Shown here: in pieces, positions 24,811 through 32,746 of the stretch
Layout: every line of letters starts with the position of its first letter
Position numbering within the stretch: position 1 is the stretch's first letter
Source: Verrucomicrobiaceae bacterium
GTDB taxonomy: Bacteria > Verrucomicrobiota > Verrucomicrobiia > Verrucomicrobiales > Verrucomicrobiaceae
Length of the DNA stretch: 64,000 nt
Assembly (NCBI GenBank): GCA_947507875.1
Contig: CANNQP010000002.1
Location: forward strand, 166,561-230,560
Direction: 5' to 3'
Program-made: the position numbers and the translations under genes
The notes under the pieces: model-generated
Told to the model about the DNA's origin: nothing
What the model saw: the letters and a program-made list of their open reading frames with translations, nothing else
The model's database searches: none

Positions 24811-25701
24811 ATGTCCGAACGCATCCCTGTCATTCTGAACCCCGCTGCACGCAGCACGCAGGCAGCGGCACGTGAAAAAGTGATTCGAGCGCTGACGCCG
24901 GAACCGGAAATGTTCCTGACGACTGCCCCCGGCGAGGCGACGGAAATCGCCACCCATCTGGCCAGTAAAGGTCGGCCCCTGATCGTGGCTGCCGGTGGAG
25001 ATGGCACGATGAATGAAGTCCTACAGGGACTCTGCCGCGTGAATGCCAAGCGTTCGAGTAGAGAAAAGCACAGCGCCCTGGGCGTTCTGCCCGTGGGGAC
25101 GATGAATGTCTTTTCTCTGGAACTCGGCCTGCCATCCCAAGACATCAGCGCCTGCTGGGCACGCCTAACCAACGGTCGCCTGCGCGAAATCGACCTCTGG
25201 ATGGCGAACGAACATTACTTTGTTCAGCTCGCTGGCGTCGGTCTGGATGCCGAGATCATTCAAGAAACCCCTTGGGAGCGCAAAAAGCGCCTGGGCCCAC
25301 TGAGCTACGTCGTCTCTGCTGTGCAAGTGCTGGGACGGACACCTCCCGTCTTGCGGGTGAAGGTTGAAGGCCGGCCCGATCTTCTCGGAAGCGTCGTGCT
25401 CATCGGTGCAGGCAAGCACTATGGAGGTCCTGTCAAAGTTTTCCCCCAGGCGAAGACGCAAGATGGCTTGCTTGATCTGTTGATCTTCCGTCAGCTGGGC
25501 GGCTGGGAATTTGCCCAAATGGTACGCGCTTTGCTCGAAAATGGCTACGACACCGCGCTAGACCTCGATTACCTGCAAGTGCGCGAATTCACGGTCATGG
25601 CCGAGCCTGAAGCACCCTATGAGCTTGATGGTGAACTGGTACAGGACCGCACACCTGTGCACTTTCGGCCGGCACCGTTCAGGTTGAGTGTCGCCGTTTA
25701 G
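24811..25701 (+). CDS. Diacylglycerol/lipid kinase family protein
   Basis: The 296-residue product from the ATG at 24811 (MSERIPVILNPAAR) carries the catalytic GGDGTMNEV motif and the PVGTMNVF motif characteristic of the DAGK catalytic domain (YegS/DgkB type), followed by a C-terminal beta-sandwich with GAGKHYGGPVKVFPQAK and the ELDGE element. It phosphorylates a lipid alcohol such as diacylglycerol at the membrane. A longer in-frame start at 24733 is unlikely. It ends 8 bases before the convergent histidine kinase gene. Confidence 0.9.
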   Translation: MSERIPVILNPAARSTQAAAREKVIRALTPEPEMFLTTAPGEATEIATHLASKGRPLIVAAGGDGTMNEVLQGLCRVNAKRSSREKHSALGVLPVGTMNVFSLELGLPSQDISACWARLTNGRLREIDLWMANEHYFVQLAGVGLDAEIIQETPWERKKRLGPLSYVVSAVQVLGRTPPVLRVKVEGRPDLLGSVVLIGAGKHYGGPVKVFPQAKTQDGLLDLLIFRQLGGWEFAQMVRALLENGYDTALDLDYLQVREFTVMAEPEAPYELDGELVQDRTPVHFRPAPFRLSVAV

Positions 25702-25709
25702 GAGCACCC

Positions 25710-26972
25710 TCAGGCAGCCTCTTGCACGATCATTGGCTCCGTGTGGACAGGCACGCTCATGGTGAAGGTCGTTTCGATGCCCGGCGTGCTGGTCAATTCG
25801 ATCGTGCCCCCATGAGCTTCCACTGAACGACGCACAATGCTCAGACCTAGGCCCGTGCCTTTGATCTCTGGGCCATGATGCTTCTGCCCACGATAGAAGC
25901 GTTTAAAAACAAACGGCAGATCATGCGCAGCGATGCCAATGCCATTGTCGCTGACCCTCAGCACACAATGATCGCTGTGCCATTGACCGCTGACTTTGAT
26001 GACAAGGCCTGGGTTCGGATTCTCCTTGAGCGCGTTTTCAATCAGATTCGTGAAGACCTGATCCCAATAAAAGCGGTCGCCGCGCATGTGACCGCCATCC
26101 GCCGGAAAATCGAGCTCAATGCGCGTGTCGCGTCCTTGGAGCATGGGCTCGAGATGATCCAGGGCATCCTGCACGCAAGCGCGCGCCGTGAAGGGCTCAT
26201 CATTCAGTGCCGAGTTGCCATTCTCGAGTCGGGAAATGGTCAGCATGTCTTCAATGATGCGGACGATGCGTCGGCCATGCTTTTCCATCACATCAAAGCA
26301 GCGCTGCAGAGCCGCCTCGTCCTTCAAGACACCGCTTTTCAGTGTCTCGATGTAGCCATTGATGAGCGTCAGTGGCGTTCTGAGTTCGTGAGAGGCATTG
26401 GCGACGAAATCTTTCCGTACTTGGTCTGCCATGACTTGTTCTGTGATGTCATGCACCATGAGCCAGGCACCACTTTCAGCCTTGGCAGGCAACGGGGCGG
26501 CCTCGATGAGAAAATGGCGTGCCGTACGACTCGCGCTGGTTGATCCATGGGCAGAAAGCTCGACTTCGCGAACGGTGCGACGCTGAGTCTCGATGGCAGC
26601 CTGCACGATGCTAGTGACTTGATGATCCTGCAGTTCCTCAATCAACGTGTGCCCGCGCTGGATGCTGCTTTTGTGAAAAAGGTGGGCCAGCGTTCGGTTT
26701 ACAAATTTGATGCGCATGTGGTCATCCACAATCGCGACGCCCTGACGAATCTCATTGAGCAACACCTCAAACAGACGACGCAGGTACTCTTCTTTGGTCA
26801 GTGCTTGGCTTGCCTCCAGCAGCCCATGGTAGCGCGCGGGAAGACGATCTATTTCATGCGGCTTGAGACCTGCACTGTGGGTCACGATCTCGATCCGCCT
26901 ACGCCACCGCAGCTCGCGCCGCCATGCCCATAAAGCGAGCAGGATCAGAGCCGTGGAGAGAGCTAGAGTCAT
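25710..26972 (-). CDS. PhoR-like sensor histidine kinase
   Basis: The 420-residue product has one N-terminal membrane segment (about 3-17), a PAS-like region (about 70-180), an H-box with the phosphorylated His195 (FVANASHELRTPLTLINGYIETL region) and a C-terminal ATPase domain with NALKENPNPG, DNGIGI and GTGLGLSI motifs. Domain order is that of PhoR-type kinases without a periplasmic sensor. It follows the response regulator gene by 120 bases on the same strand, forming a two-component system. Confidence 0.92.
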   Translation of the reverse strand: MTLALSTALILLALWAWRRELRWRRRIEIVTHSAGLKPHEIDRLPARYHGLLEASQALTKEEYLRRLFEVLLNEIRQGVAIVDDHMRIKFVNRTLAHLFHKSSIQRGHTLIEELQDHQVTSIVQAAIETQRRTVREVELSAHGSTSASRTARHFLIEAAPLPAKAESGAWLMVHDITEQVMADQVRKDFVANASHELRTPLTLINGYIETLKSGVLKDEAALQRCFDVMEKHGRRIVRIIEDMLTISRLENGNSALNDEPFTARACVQDALDHLEPMLQGRDTRIELDFPADGGHMRGDRFYWDQVFTNLIENALKENPNPGLVIKVSGQWHSDHCVLRVSDNGIGIAAHDLPFVFKRFYRGQKHHGPEIKGTGLGLSIVRRSVEAHGGTIELTSTPGIETTFTMSVPVHTEPMIVQEAA

Positions 26973-27092
26973 GGGAGGGCAGAGACGTGGGAATCAAAGG
27001 GCGGCAGGCACCGTGTTGGCTACCCTTTCACCCGGGGCGTCCAATGCTCCAAGTGCTTTCCGCGCAAGAGAGCAGGACAGGAAGGCGGAAGC

Positions 27093-27797
27093 TCACCCAG
27101 CGACAGCAGGTGTAACCGGAGGCTCCATGACGAATTGATAACCTGTGCCGCGCACGGTCACCACATGTTTGCCAGCCTCACCGAGCTTTTCACGGAGGCG
27201 TTTGATATGAGTGTCCAAGGTGCGAGTCGCCACGTCATCAGAGTAGCCCCACACCTCACGCAGCAGCTCTGAGCGGGTATGCACAGCGGCCGTATTTTCC
27301 ATGAGTACGGCCAGAAGCTTGAACTCCGTAGTCGTCAGATCAATCGGCTGCCCTTGGTGGAAGAACTTCATGTTCTTGCGATCCAGATGAAATTCACCGT
27401 GCTTCACTTCGGACACATGCGTCACCTTTTTCGTGCGGCGTAAAATGGCCGTGATGCGCAAGGCTAGTTCCCGGGGAGAAAAAGGCTTCGTTAAGTAATC
27501 GTCCGCCCCGAGCTCTAGGCCATTGATGCGGTCTGTCGTCTGGGCTTTGGCCGTTAGCATGATGACAGGGATGGTCCGCGTGCGACTGTCTGCGCGCAGA
27601 CGCTTGAAGGCCGTCATGCCGTCCTGACCTGGCAGCATCAGATCCAGGATGATGATGTCCGGCTCATGCGCCAAAGCTGTCGGCATCACTTCCAATCCGT
27701 TGGTGATGCACAGGCATTCGTGTCCCTCACGCATCATATGCAGCGAGATCAGTTCGGAAATGTCCGGTTCATCATCTACGACCAAGATTTTACTCAT
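27093..27797 (-). CDS. PhoB/OmpR-family response regulator
   Basis: The 234-residue product begins at the ATG at 27797 (MSKILVVDDEPDISELISLH). The receiver domain has the acidic pair at 8-9, the phosphorylated Asp52 in LDLMLPG and Lys in LTKPFSPREL. The C-terminal winged helix includes the ELLREVWGYSDDVATRTLDTHIKRLREKLG stretch. Together with the PhoR-like kinase downstream it is probably a phosphate-type regulator, but no pst or pho genes are in the window. A cluster of GTCAC motifs lies directly upstream. Confidence 0.93.
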   Translation of the reverse strand: MSKILVVDDEPDISELISLHMMREGHECLCITNGLEVMPTALAHEPDIIILDLMLPGQDGMTAFKRLRADSRTRTIPVIMLTAKAQTTDRINGLELGADDYLTKPFSPRELALRITAILRRTKKVTHVSEVKHGEFHLDRKNMKFFHQGQPIDLTTTEFKLLAVLMENTAAVHTRSELLREVWGYSDDVATRTLDTHIKRLREKLGEAGKHVVTVRGTGYQFVMEPPVTPAVAG

Positions 27798-27844
27798 AAG
27801 AAGGATAGCGAGATTCAAAATCGACTACGTCGGGCGTTGCCTTT

Positions 27845-27932
27845 GTCACAAACAGTTCTTGGTGACGACTATGTCACGCGAGAGATGACGCTGTCACGGT
27901 GGAAACGCGGCAAGCCGTGACGCTTTCGTCAC
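27845..27932. promoter_or_regulatory. Cluster of six GTCAC/GTGAC sites between phoB-like and GT4 genes
   Basis: Six GTCAC/GTGAC motifs occur in 88 bases: 27845-27849, 27862-27866, 27873-27877, 27893-27897, 27917-27921 and 27928-27932. They lie between the divergent response regulator (start 27797) and glycosyltransferase (start 28019). PhoB binds repeated TGTCA elements, and three of the six are TGTCA with varying spacing. Autoregulation by the adjacent response regulator is the natural hypothesis. The 11-base spacing of classical Pho boxes is not matched. Confidence 0.5.
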
Positions 27933-28018
27933 CCATGAGCCACTTGCCAGGTGCTGATTCTGCTTTCTCTCCTGCGTCCGTGCGCCATTCATAGGAATCG
28001 GCGACACGCCCCGCCATC

Positions 28019-29167
28019 ATGAGGTTCATGCTCATCACGGATACCTACCCGCCAGACATCAACGGTGTGGCGCGCACCCTGCGCACCCTCGCCCTAGGTC
28101 TCGCGGAGCGTGGGCACGCCATTGAAATCGTGACCACCGTACCCTGCGCTGCGGATGAGCCAGACACGCCCCCGCGGCGCGTCGTCACCTCTGCCCCACT
28201 ACCGGGCTATCCTGGACTGCGCGTCGGCTTCAGCACCCGGGCAGAAATGGCCTCTCACTTCGCTGCTTTTCAGCCAGATGCGCTGTATGTGGCCACCGAA
28301 ACGCCTCTAGGCATCGCCAGCATTCTGGCGGCCGCCCAGGCGCAGATTCCCGTCGTTTCTGGCTTTCACACGAACTTCCAGACCTATTTGGAAAGCTATC
28401 ACCTACCAGGCCTTGAGACATTTACCGCAGGCATCCTCCGCTGGATTCACAACCAGACCGCACGAACGCTGACACCGAGCGCTGACACCGCCACCATGCT
28501 GCAAGGCTGGGGCATCCGAAATGTCGGGGTGCTGGGCCGTGGTGTGGACACCACGCTCTTCTCTCCCGAACGCCGCAGCCGCGTCCTCCGCCAGTCATGG
28601 GGCGCGGCTGATCATGTGCCCGTCGCCATTTATGTCGGTCGTATCGCTGCCGAGAAAAATCTGCCGCTCCTCGTGCGTGCCTTTGGGGCTTTTCGCCAAA
28701 TGCACCCCGGTGCGCCCTGCGTGGTCGTCGGGGAAGGTCCCCGTCTGGCAGGTCTGCAGGAAGAGCATCCTGACTACATCTACATGGGCGCTCGTCGTGG
28801 CACTGACCTCGCCGAGTGCTATGCGAGTGCAGATGTCTTTCTTTTCCCCAGTTCTAGTGAGACCTTTGGCAACGTGGTGCTGGAAGCCATGTCCAGCGGT
28901 CTTGTTACGGCTGCCTACGACTATGCCGCGCCCCGTCTGCTCATTCGCTCCAGCAGCAATGGCTGGCTTGCCCCACTGGAGGACGAGGCCGCTTTTCTCC
29001 AGGCCACTCAACAGGCCGCAGCCAGCTGGTCAGAGCCAAAACTTCGCGCCGCGGCCAGACAAGCGGCTAGCGACTTCGGCTGGCATCGTGTCATTAAGGA
29101 GTTCGAGGCTGAGCTTCTCACCGCCATCACCTCTGCCAAAACTGCCACCTCCCACCCGAAGCCATGA
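28019..29167 (+). CDS. GT4-family glycosyltransferase
   Basis: The 382-residue product has the GT-B fold layout of family 4: N-terminal ITDTYPPDINGVARTLRTLA and SGFHTNFQTY segments and a C-terminal nucleotide-sugar domain with YVGRIAAEKNLPLLVRAF and the ADVFLFPSSSETFGNVVLEA motif (conserved glutamates). It resembles mannosyltransferases such as MgtA, which act on glycolipids at the inner membrane. Its stop codon overlaps the start of the next gene (ATGA), so translational coupling is expected. Confidence 0.9.
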   Translation: MRFMLITDTYPPDINGVARTLRTLALGLAERGHAIEIVTTVPCAADEPDTPPRRVVTSAPLPGYPGLRVGFSTRAEMASHFAAFQPDALYVATETPLGIASILAAAQAQIPVVSGFHTNFQTYLESYHLPGLETFTAGILRWIHNQTARTLTPSADTATMLQGWGIRNVGVLGRGVDTTLFSPERRSRVLRQSWGAADHVPVAIYVGRIAAEKNLPLLVRAFGAFRQMHPGAPCVVVGEGPRLAGLQEEHPDYIYMGARRGTDLAECYASADVFLFPSSSETFGNVVLEAMSSGLVTAAYDYAAPRLLIRSSSNGWLAPLEDEAAFLQATQQAAASWSEPKLRAAARQAASDFGWHRVIKEFEAELLTAITSAKTATSHPKP

Positions 29168-30048
29168 GCGCCCCTGCTGAAGAACCCGCCGACCTGCCTG
29201 CCGATCCGACACGGCAGAAGACCAAGCTGCGTGCCCGCACGGTCTTCATCTCTGATGTCCACCTGGGCATGCCCGACTGCAAAGCTGCCCAGGCCTCCCA
29301 CTTCATCCGCCACATCCAGTGCGATCAGCTCATCATGAACGGTGACATCATCGACGCCTGGCACCTGCGACGCATGGGTGGCTGGAACAAAGGACACACG
29401 GGCTTCCTGCGCACAGTGCTCAAAAAAATGGAAAAGGAATCCACGGAGATTCTCTACCTACGTGGCAACCACGATGACATCCTGGATCGCTTCATCCCCA
29501 TTCAGTTGGATAACTTCCGCATCACAGGAGAGCACATTCACCCCACCGTGCGTGGCAATTACCTCGTCGTGCATGGAGATGGCTTCGACCATGTCACCAC
29601 CCACCATCCTTGGATCGCCAAGTTAGGCGGCATTGGGTACAACATCCTCCTGCGTTTGAACCGCCTCTACAACTGGTGGCGTCATGTGCGCGGCAAAGAA
29701 AGCTTCTCCCTTAGCCGCTGGGTCAAACTGAAGGTCAAATCCGCCGTGAACTTCGTCGGTCGCTACGAAGACCAGCTGCAGGAACTCGCTCGGGCCAAGG
29801 GCTGCGTCGGCATCATCTGCGGACACATCCATAGTCCCGCAAACAAAATGGTTGGCGACACGCATTACCTGAATTCAGGCGACTGGGTGGAGTCCATGAC
29901 GGCCATCCTGGAGCATGATGACGGACGCTTCGAAGTCATCAACTACCACGACTTTTGCCAGCGCACCAACCGCCAGCCCAAAGGGCCTGACAAAAGCACC
30001 CCAGTGCACAACGAAGTGCCCCACAGCATGCCTCCAATGCCCATGTGA
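29164..30048 (+). CDS. LpxH-like metallophosphoesterase (UDP-2,3-diacylglucosamine diphosphatase family)
   Basis: The 294-residue product contains the calcineurin-like motifs: ISDVHLG (about 35-41), NGDIID, RGNHDD, the VHGDGFDHV histidine-aspartate element and GHIHSP, in the order and spacing of LpxH-related phosphoesterases. LpxH hydrolyses UDP-diacylglucosamine to lipid X. The homologues with a DVHLGMPDCKAAQ start occur widely outside the enterics (recalled, not searched). It overlaps the GT4 gene by 4 bases, so lipid-linked sugar processing is plausible. Confidence 0.85.
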   Translation: MSAPAEEPADLPADPTRQKTKLRARTVFISDVHLGMPDCKAAQASHFIRHIQCDQLIMNGDIIDAWHLRRMGGWNKGHTGFLRTVLKKMEKESTEILYLRGNHDDILDRFIPIQLDNFRITGEHIHPTVRGNYLVVHGDGFDHVTTHHPWIAKLGGIGYNILLRLNRLYNWWRHVRGKESFSLSRWVKLKVKSAVNFVGRYEDQLQELARAKGCVGIICGHIHSPANKMVGDTHYLNSGDWVESMTAILEHDDGRFEVINYHDFCQRTNRQPKGPDKSTPVHNEVPHSMPPMPM

Positions 30049-30065
30049 ATGCCCCCACGATGGCT

Positions 30066-30698
30066 TCACGCTTCGTGAGCTAGGGTCGCTTCCAAACGTG
30101 CCCGGTGCTGTTCAAAGTCTTCCTCTGTCATGCGACGGGGCACATTCACCTTTGGCTCAAAGATGACTTTCACCCGACTGAAAGGCAGCGGCAGGAGAAA
30201 CTGATCCCACGTGCGGAATCGGATGGCGCGGTCGTAAAGCACCCGCACCGGGACAATGGCCCCCCCCGTGAGCTGAGCCAGCTTGATGATGCCTGGCTGA
30301 ATCTGATACATTGGACCGCGAGGTCCATCAGGGGTGATGCCCACATCGCGCCCCTCGGCTACCTTTTCCGCCAGCAAAATCAAGGCCGCGAGCCCCTTTT
30401 GCGGTTTCGAGCTAGAACCCCGCGCAGCCTCAAAACCAAAATGGGCACAAGCATCGGCGATGATCTGGCCGTCGCCACTCGGGCTGCTCAGAATGGCACC
30501 TGGAATGTGGGGGAACCAAAGGTCATGCACGTAGGGGATGACGAACATGCGGTTATGCCAAAAGGCCCAGATCGTGCCCCCGCGCTGCGAGTCAAACACA
30601 CCTGCACGATCTTCGACCTCAAACGTCAGGGTGCGGCCGATGGCACGAATCAGCCACGCGACGGATTTTCCCAGGTTTTGGATGCGGATGCGGGCCAT
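30066..30698 (-). CDS. DUF374 lysophospholipid acyltransferase-like protein
   Basis: The 210-residue product belongs to the DUF374/LPLAT-like group. Visible motifs are IWAFWHNRMF (about 43-52), SPSGDGQIIA, GSSSKPQKGLAAL and TPDGPRGP (about 122-129), which correspond to the catalytic and substrate blocks of membrane acyltransferases. Such proteins acylate lipid A or similar acceptors. It is convergent with the LpxH-like gene (17-base gap), and 9 bases downstream of the Fur-like gene. Confidence 0.85.
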   Translation of the reverse strand: MARIRIQNLGKSVAWLIRAIGRTLTFEVEDRAGVFDSQRGGTIWAFWHNRMFVIPYVHDLWFPHIPGAILSSPSGDGQIIADACAHFGFEAARGSSSKPQKGLAALILLAEKVAEGRDVGITPDGPRGPMYQIQPGIIKLAQLTGGAIVPVRVLYDRAIRFRTWDQFLLPLPFSRVKVIFEPKVNVPRRMTEEDFEQHRARLEATLAHEA

Positions 30699-30707
30699 GA
30701 CAAAGGC

Positions 30708-31196
30708 TCAAGCAGCGTTGCTCGCGCTACAATCCGGGCAGAGACCATAGAACTCCAGCTCATGATAGATGCGCTGGTAGCCCGAGGTTTTGGCGATGGT
30801 TTTTTCCAAGGCATGCACCGGGCAGGCGACATCTAGGCGCTCAATGCGTCCGCAGCCGTTGCAGATGAGGTAATCGTGATGCTCCCCGGGCAGATTGATG
30901 ATGTAATACGCCGCACGGTCATGCAGGCCGAGACGACGAATCAGGCCGTGCTGCTCTAACTTGACGAGCAGACGATACACCGTGGCACGATCTGCATCAC
31001 TCAATAGATCCTCCGAACCAGAGATATCTCCCAGCGTCAGCGGCTGGCAGGCATGGATGAGGATGGAAAGCACGTCTTGCAAGGCCTTGGTCCGACGCAG
31101 CCCAGCATCGCGCGCGCGAGCCATGCATTCGGTCAGCAGCCGCTCGGGCTCAGGCCGCTGACAGCCTTCATGGTGGTGGTGGTGATGCTTACTCAT
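30708..31196 (-). CDS. Fur-family metalloregulator with N-terminal His run
   Basis: The 162-residue product has the Fur layout: winged-helix domain (about 25-95, with ADRATVYRLLVKLEQHGLI) and dimerisation domain with HHDYLICNGCGRIERLD and the second CPDC zinc motif. The N-terminus is MSKHHHHHHEG, six consecutive histidines encoded naturally, then a short linker. Fur, Zur or PerR class cannot be decided, although a His-rich tail suggests zinc or nickel. It is cotranscribed with the DUF374 gene. No matching Fur box was recognised. Confidence 0.9.
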   Translation of the reverse strand: MSKHHHHHHEGCQRPEPERLLTECMARARDAGLRRTKALQDVLSILIHACQPLTLGDISGSEDLLSDADRATVYRLLVKLEQHGLIRRLGLHDRAAYYIINLPGEHHDYLICNGCGRIERLDVACPVHALEKTIAKTSGYQRIYHELEFYGLCPDCSASNAA

Positions 31197-31267
31197 GGGG
31201 GTTATGCTTGCTGAGTCTTCCCGTTTTGTCCACGCAGGCTTTTGCAGCGGCCTGCTTTCATCAGCCG

Positions 31268-32722
31268 TTAGGCAAAAAGGTCCGTCACCGCCTTGCCTTT
31301 GCCGTCTTCGGTGACGTAGAAGGGCCGGCCTTCGATGTCGAACTCGGTTTTCGGGCTGATGCCCATCGCGGTCATCATCGTGGCGTGCAGGTCCATGACA
31401 CTGACGGGGTTCTTGGTCGCGATGAGCGGGCGTTCGTCCGCCGTTTCGCCGTAGAGGTAGCCTTTCTTCACGCCGCCGCCGAACAGGACGACGCTGGTGC
31501 CGCCCGTGAAATGACGATGCAGGCCATAATGCTGCGCTTCCTGGATACGCTCGACCTTGAAGGTGGCCTGGTCGCTGGCGTTGGAGCCGGGTTTGCCTTC
31601 GATCAAAGCATCGCGACTGAACTCGCTGGCGATGACGATGAGCGTGCGGTCAAGCAAGCCCTTCTTTTCGAGATCAAGCACGAGTTGCGCGATAGGCGCG
31701 TCGATTTCCTTTTGCAGACCAGCTAAGGTGTCATGACCGCTTTTGTGTGTGTCCCAATAAAGGAAAGGCACGTACTCCGTGGTGACCTCGACAAAACGTG
31801 CACCGGCCTCGACGAGACGACGTGCCAGCAAACAGCCACGACCAAAGCGTCCGGTGTCGTATTTTTGGCGGCTTTCCTCGGGCTCCAGCGTGATGTCAAA
31901 GGCTTCACGTTCCTTCGCGCTGAGCAGACGGTAGGCATTGTCCATGCTGCGGAGCATCGATTGCTGCTGGTAGTCGCTCATGAAGTCACGCTGCGGACTC
32001 TGATCGACGAGCTTGCGGAACAGGCGGTCGCGATTGGCGAAACGATTCGCATCCATGCCCTTCGGTGGCTTCACCGACTGCGCCGCCTCTTCGGGGAAGG
32101 GCAGGTTCATCGGGCCAAACTCACTGCCGAAGAATCCAGCGGTGGTGAAGGCCTTCAGCTCCTCACTTTCCCCGATGCCTTCCAGCCGCTGGCCGATGTT
32201 GATGAAGGCAGGCATCACGGGATTGCGTGGGCCGAGCACTCTCGCCATCCACGAGCCAATGTGCGGGCAGGCGACCGTTTGTGGCGGCACGTAGCCGGTG
32301 TGCCAGTGGTATTGATGCCGGGAGTGCAATATGCTGCCGAGATCCGGCTGCACGGCACTGCGGATCAAGGTCGCACGGTCCATGACCTTCGCGAGGTTCG
32401 GTAGCCCGGCGCTGATCTTCACCCCATCCAGCGTGGTGTCGATGGCAGGGAACGTGCTGAGCATCTTCTTCACCTCCAGCCCCTTCTCAAACGGCAAGTA
32501 GCGCTTCGGGTCAAACGTCTCCGGCGCCGCCATGCCACCGGCCATCCACAGCAGAATACAGGCATCGGCTTTCGCCGGCGGCTGCTTCACGGCTTCTCCT
32601 GTTTTTCCCCAGATCAGCTTTGGCTCACCGGTCATCCAAGCCGCCGTGCTAGCCGCCGCCAGCTTTTTCAAAAAGTCGCGTCGGACGAGGGGCTCGGGCA
32701 GGCTGGGGTCAAAGTCGTGCAT
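31268..32722 (-). CDS. DUF1501 protein (Tat-exported)
   Basis: The 484-residue product is a DUF1501 family protein, with an alkaline-phosphatase-like fold. The N-terminal RRDFLKKLAAASTAAW is a twin-arginine signal, followed by CILLWMAGGMAAPETFDPK. Metal-ligand-like motifs include DTHKSGHDTL and ASEFSRD. DUF1501 genes are usually paired with DUF1549/DUF1553 genes, but here the only such gene is 24 kb away. It lies 24 bases after the sulfatase on the same strand, so polysaccharide desulfation is a reasonable context. Confidence 0.88.
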   Translation of the reverse strand: MHDFDPSLPEPLVRRDFLKKLAAASTAAWMTGEPKLIWGKTGEAVKQPPAKADACILLWMAGGMAAPETFDPKRYLPFEKGLEVKKMLSTFPAIDTTLDGVKISAGLPNLAKVMDRATLIRSAVQPDLGSILHSRHQYHWHTGYVPPQTVACPHIGSWMARVLGPRNPVMPAFINIGQRLEGIGESEELKAFTTAGFFGSEFGPMNLPFPEEAAQSVKPPKGMDANRFANRDRLFRKLVDQSPQRDFMSDYQQQSMLRSMDNAYRLLSAKEREAFDITLEPEESRQKYDTGRFGRGCLLARRLVEAGARFVEVTTEYVPFLYWDTHKSGHDTLAGLQKEIDAPIAQLVLDLEKKGLLDRTLIVIASEFSRDALIEGKPGSNASDQATFKVERIQEAQHYGLHRHFTGGTSVVLFGGGVKKGYLYGETADERPLIATKNPVSVMDLHATMMTAMGISPKTEFDIEGRPFYVTEDGKGKAVTDLFA

Positions 32723-32746
32723 GGTATCAAACCAACGTGTTGAAGA

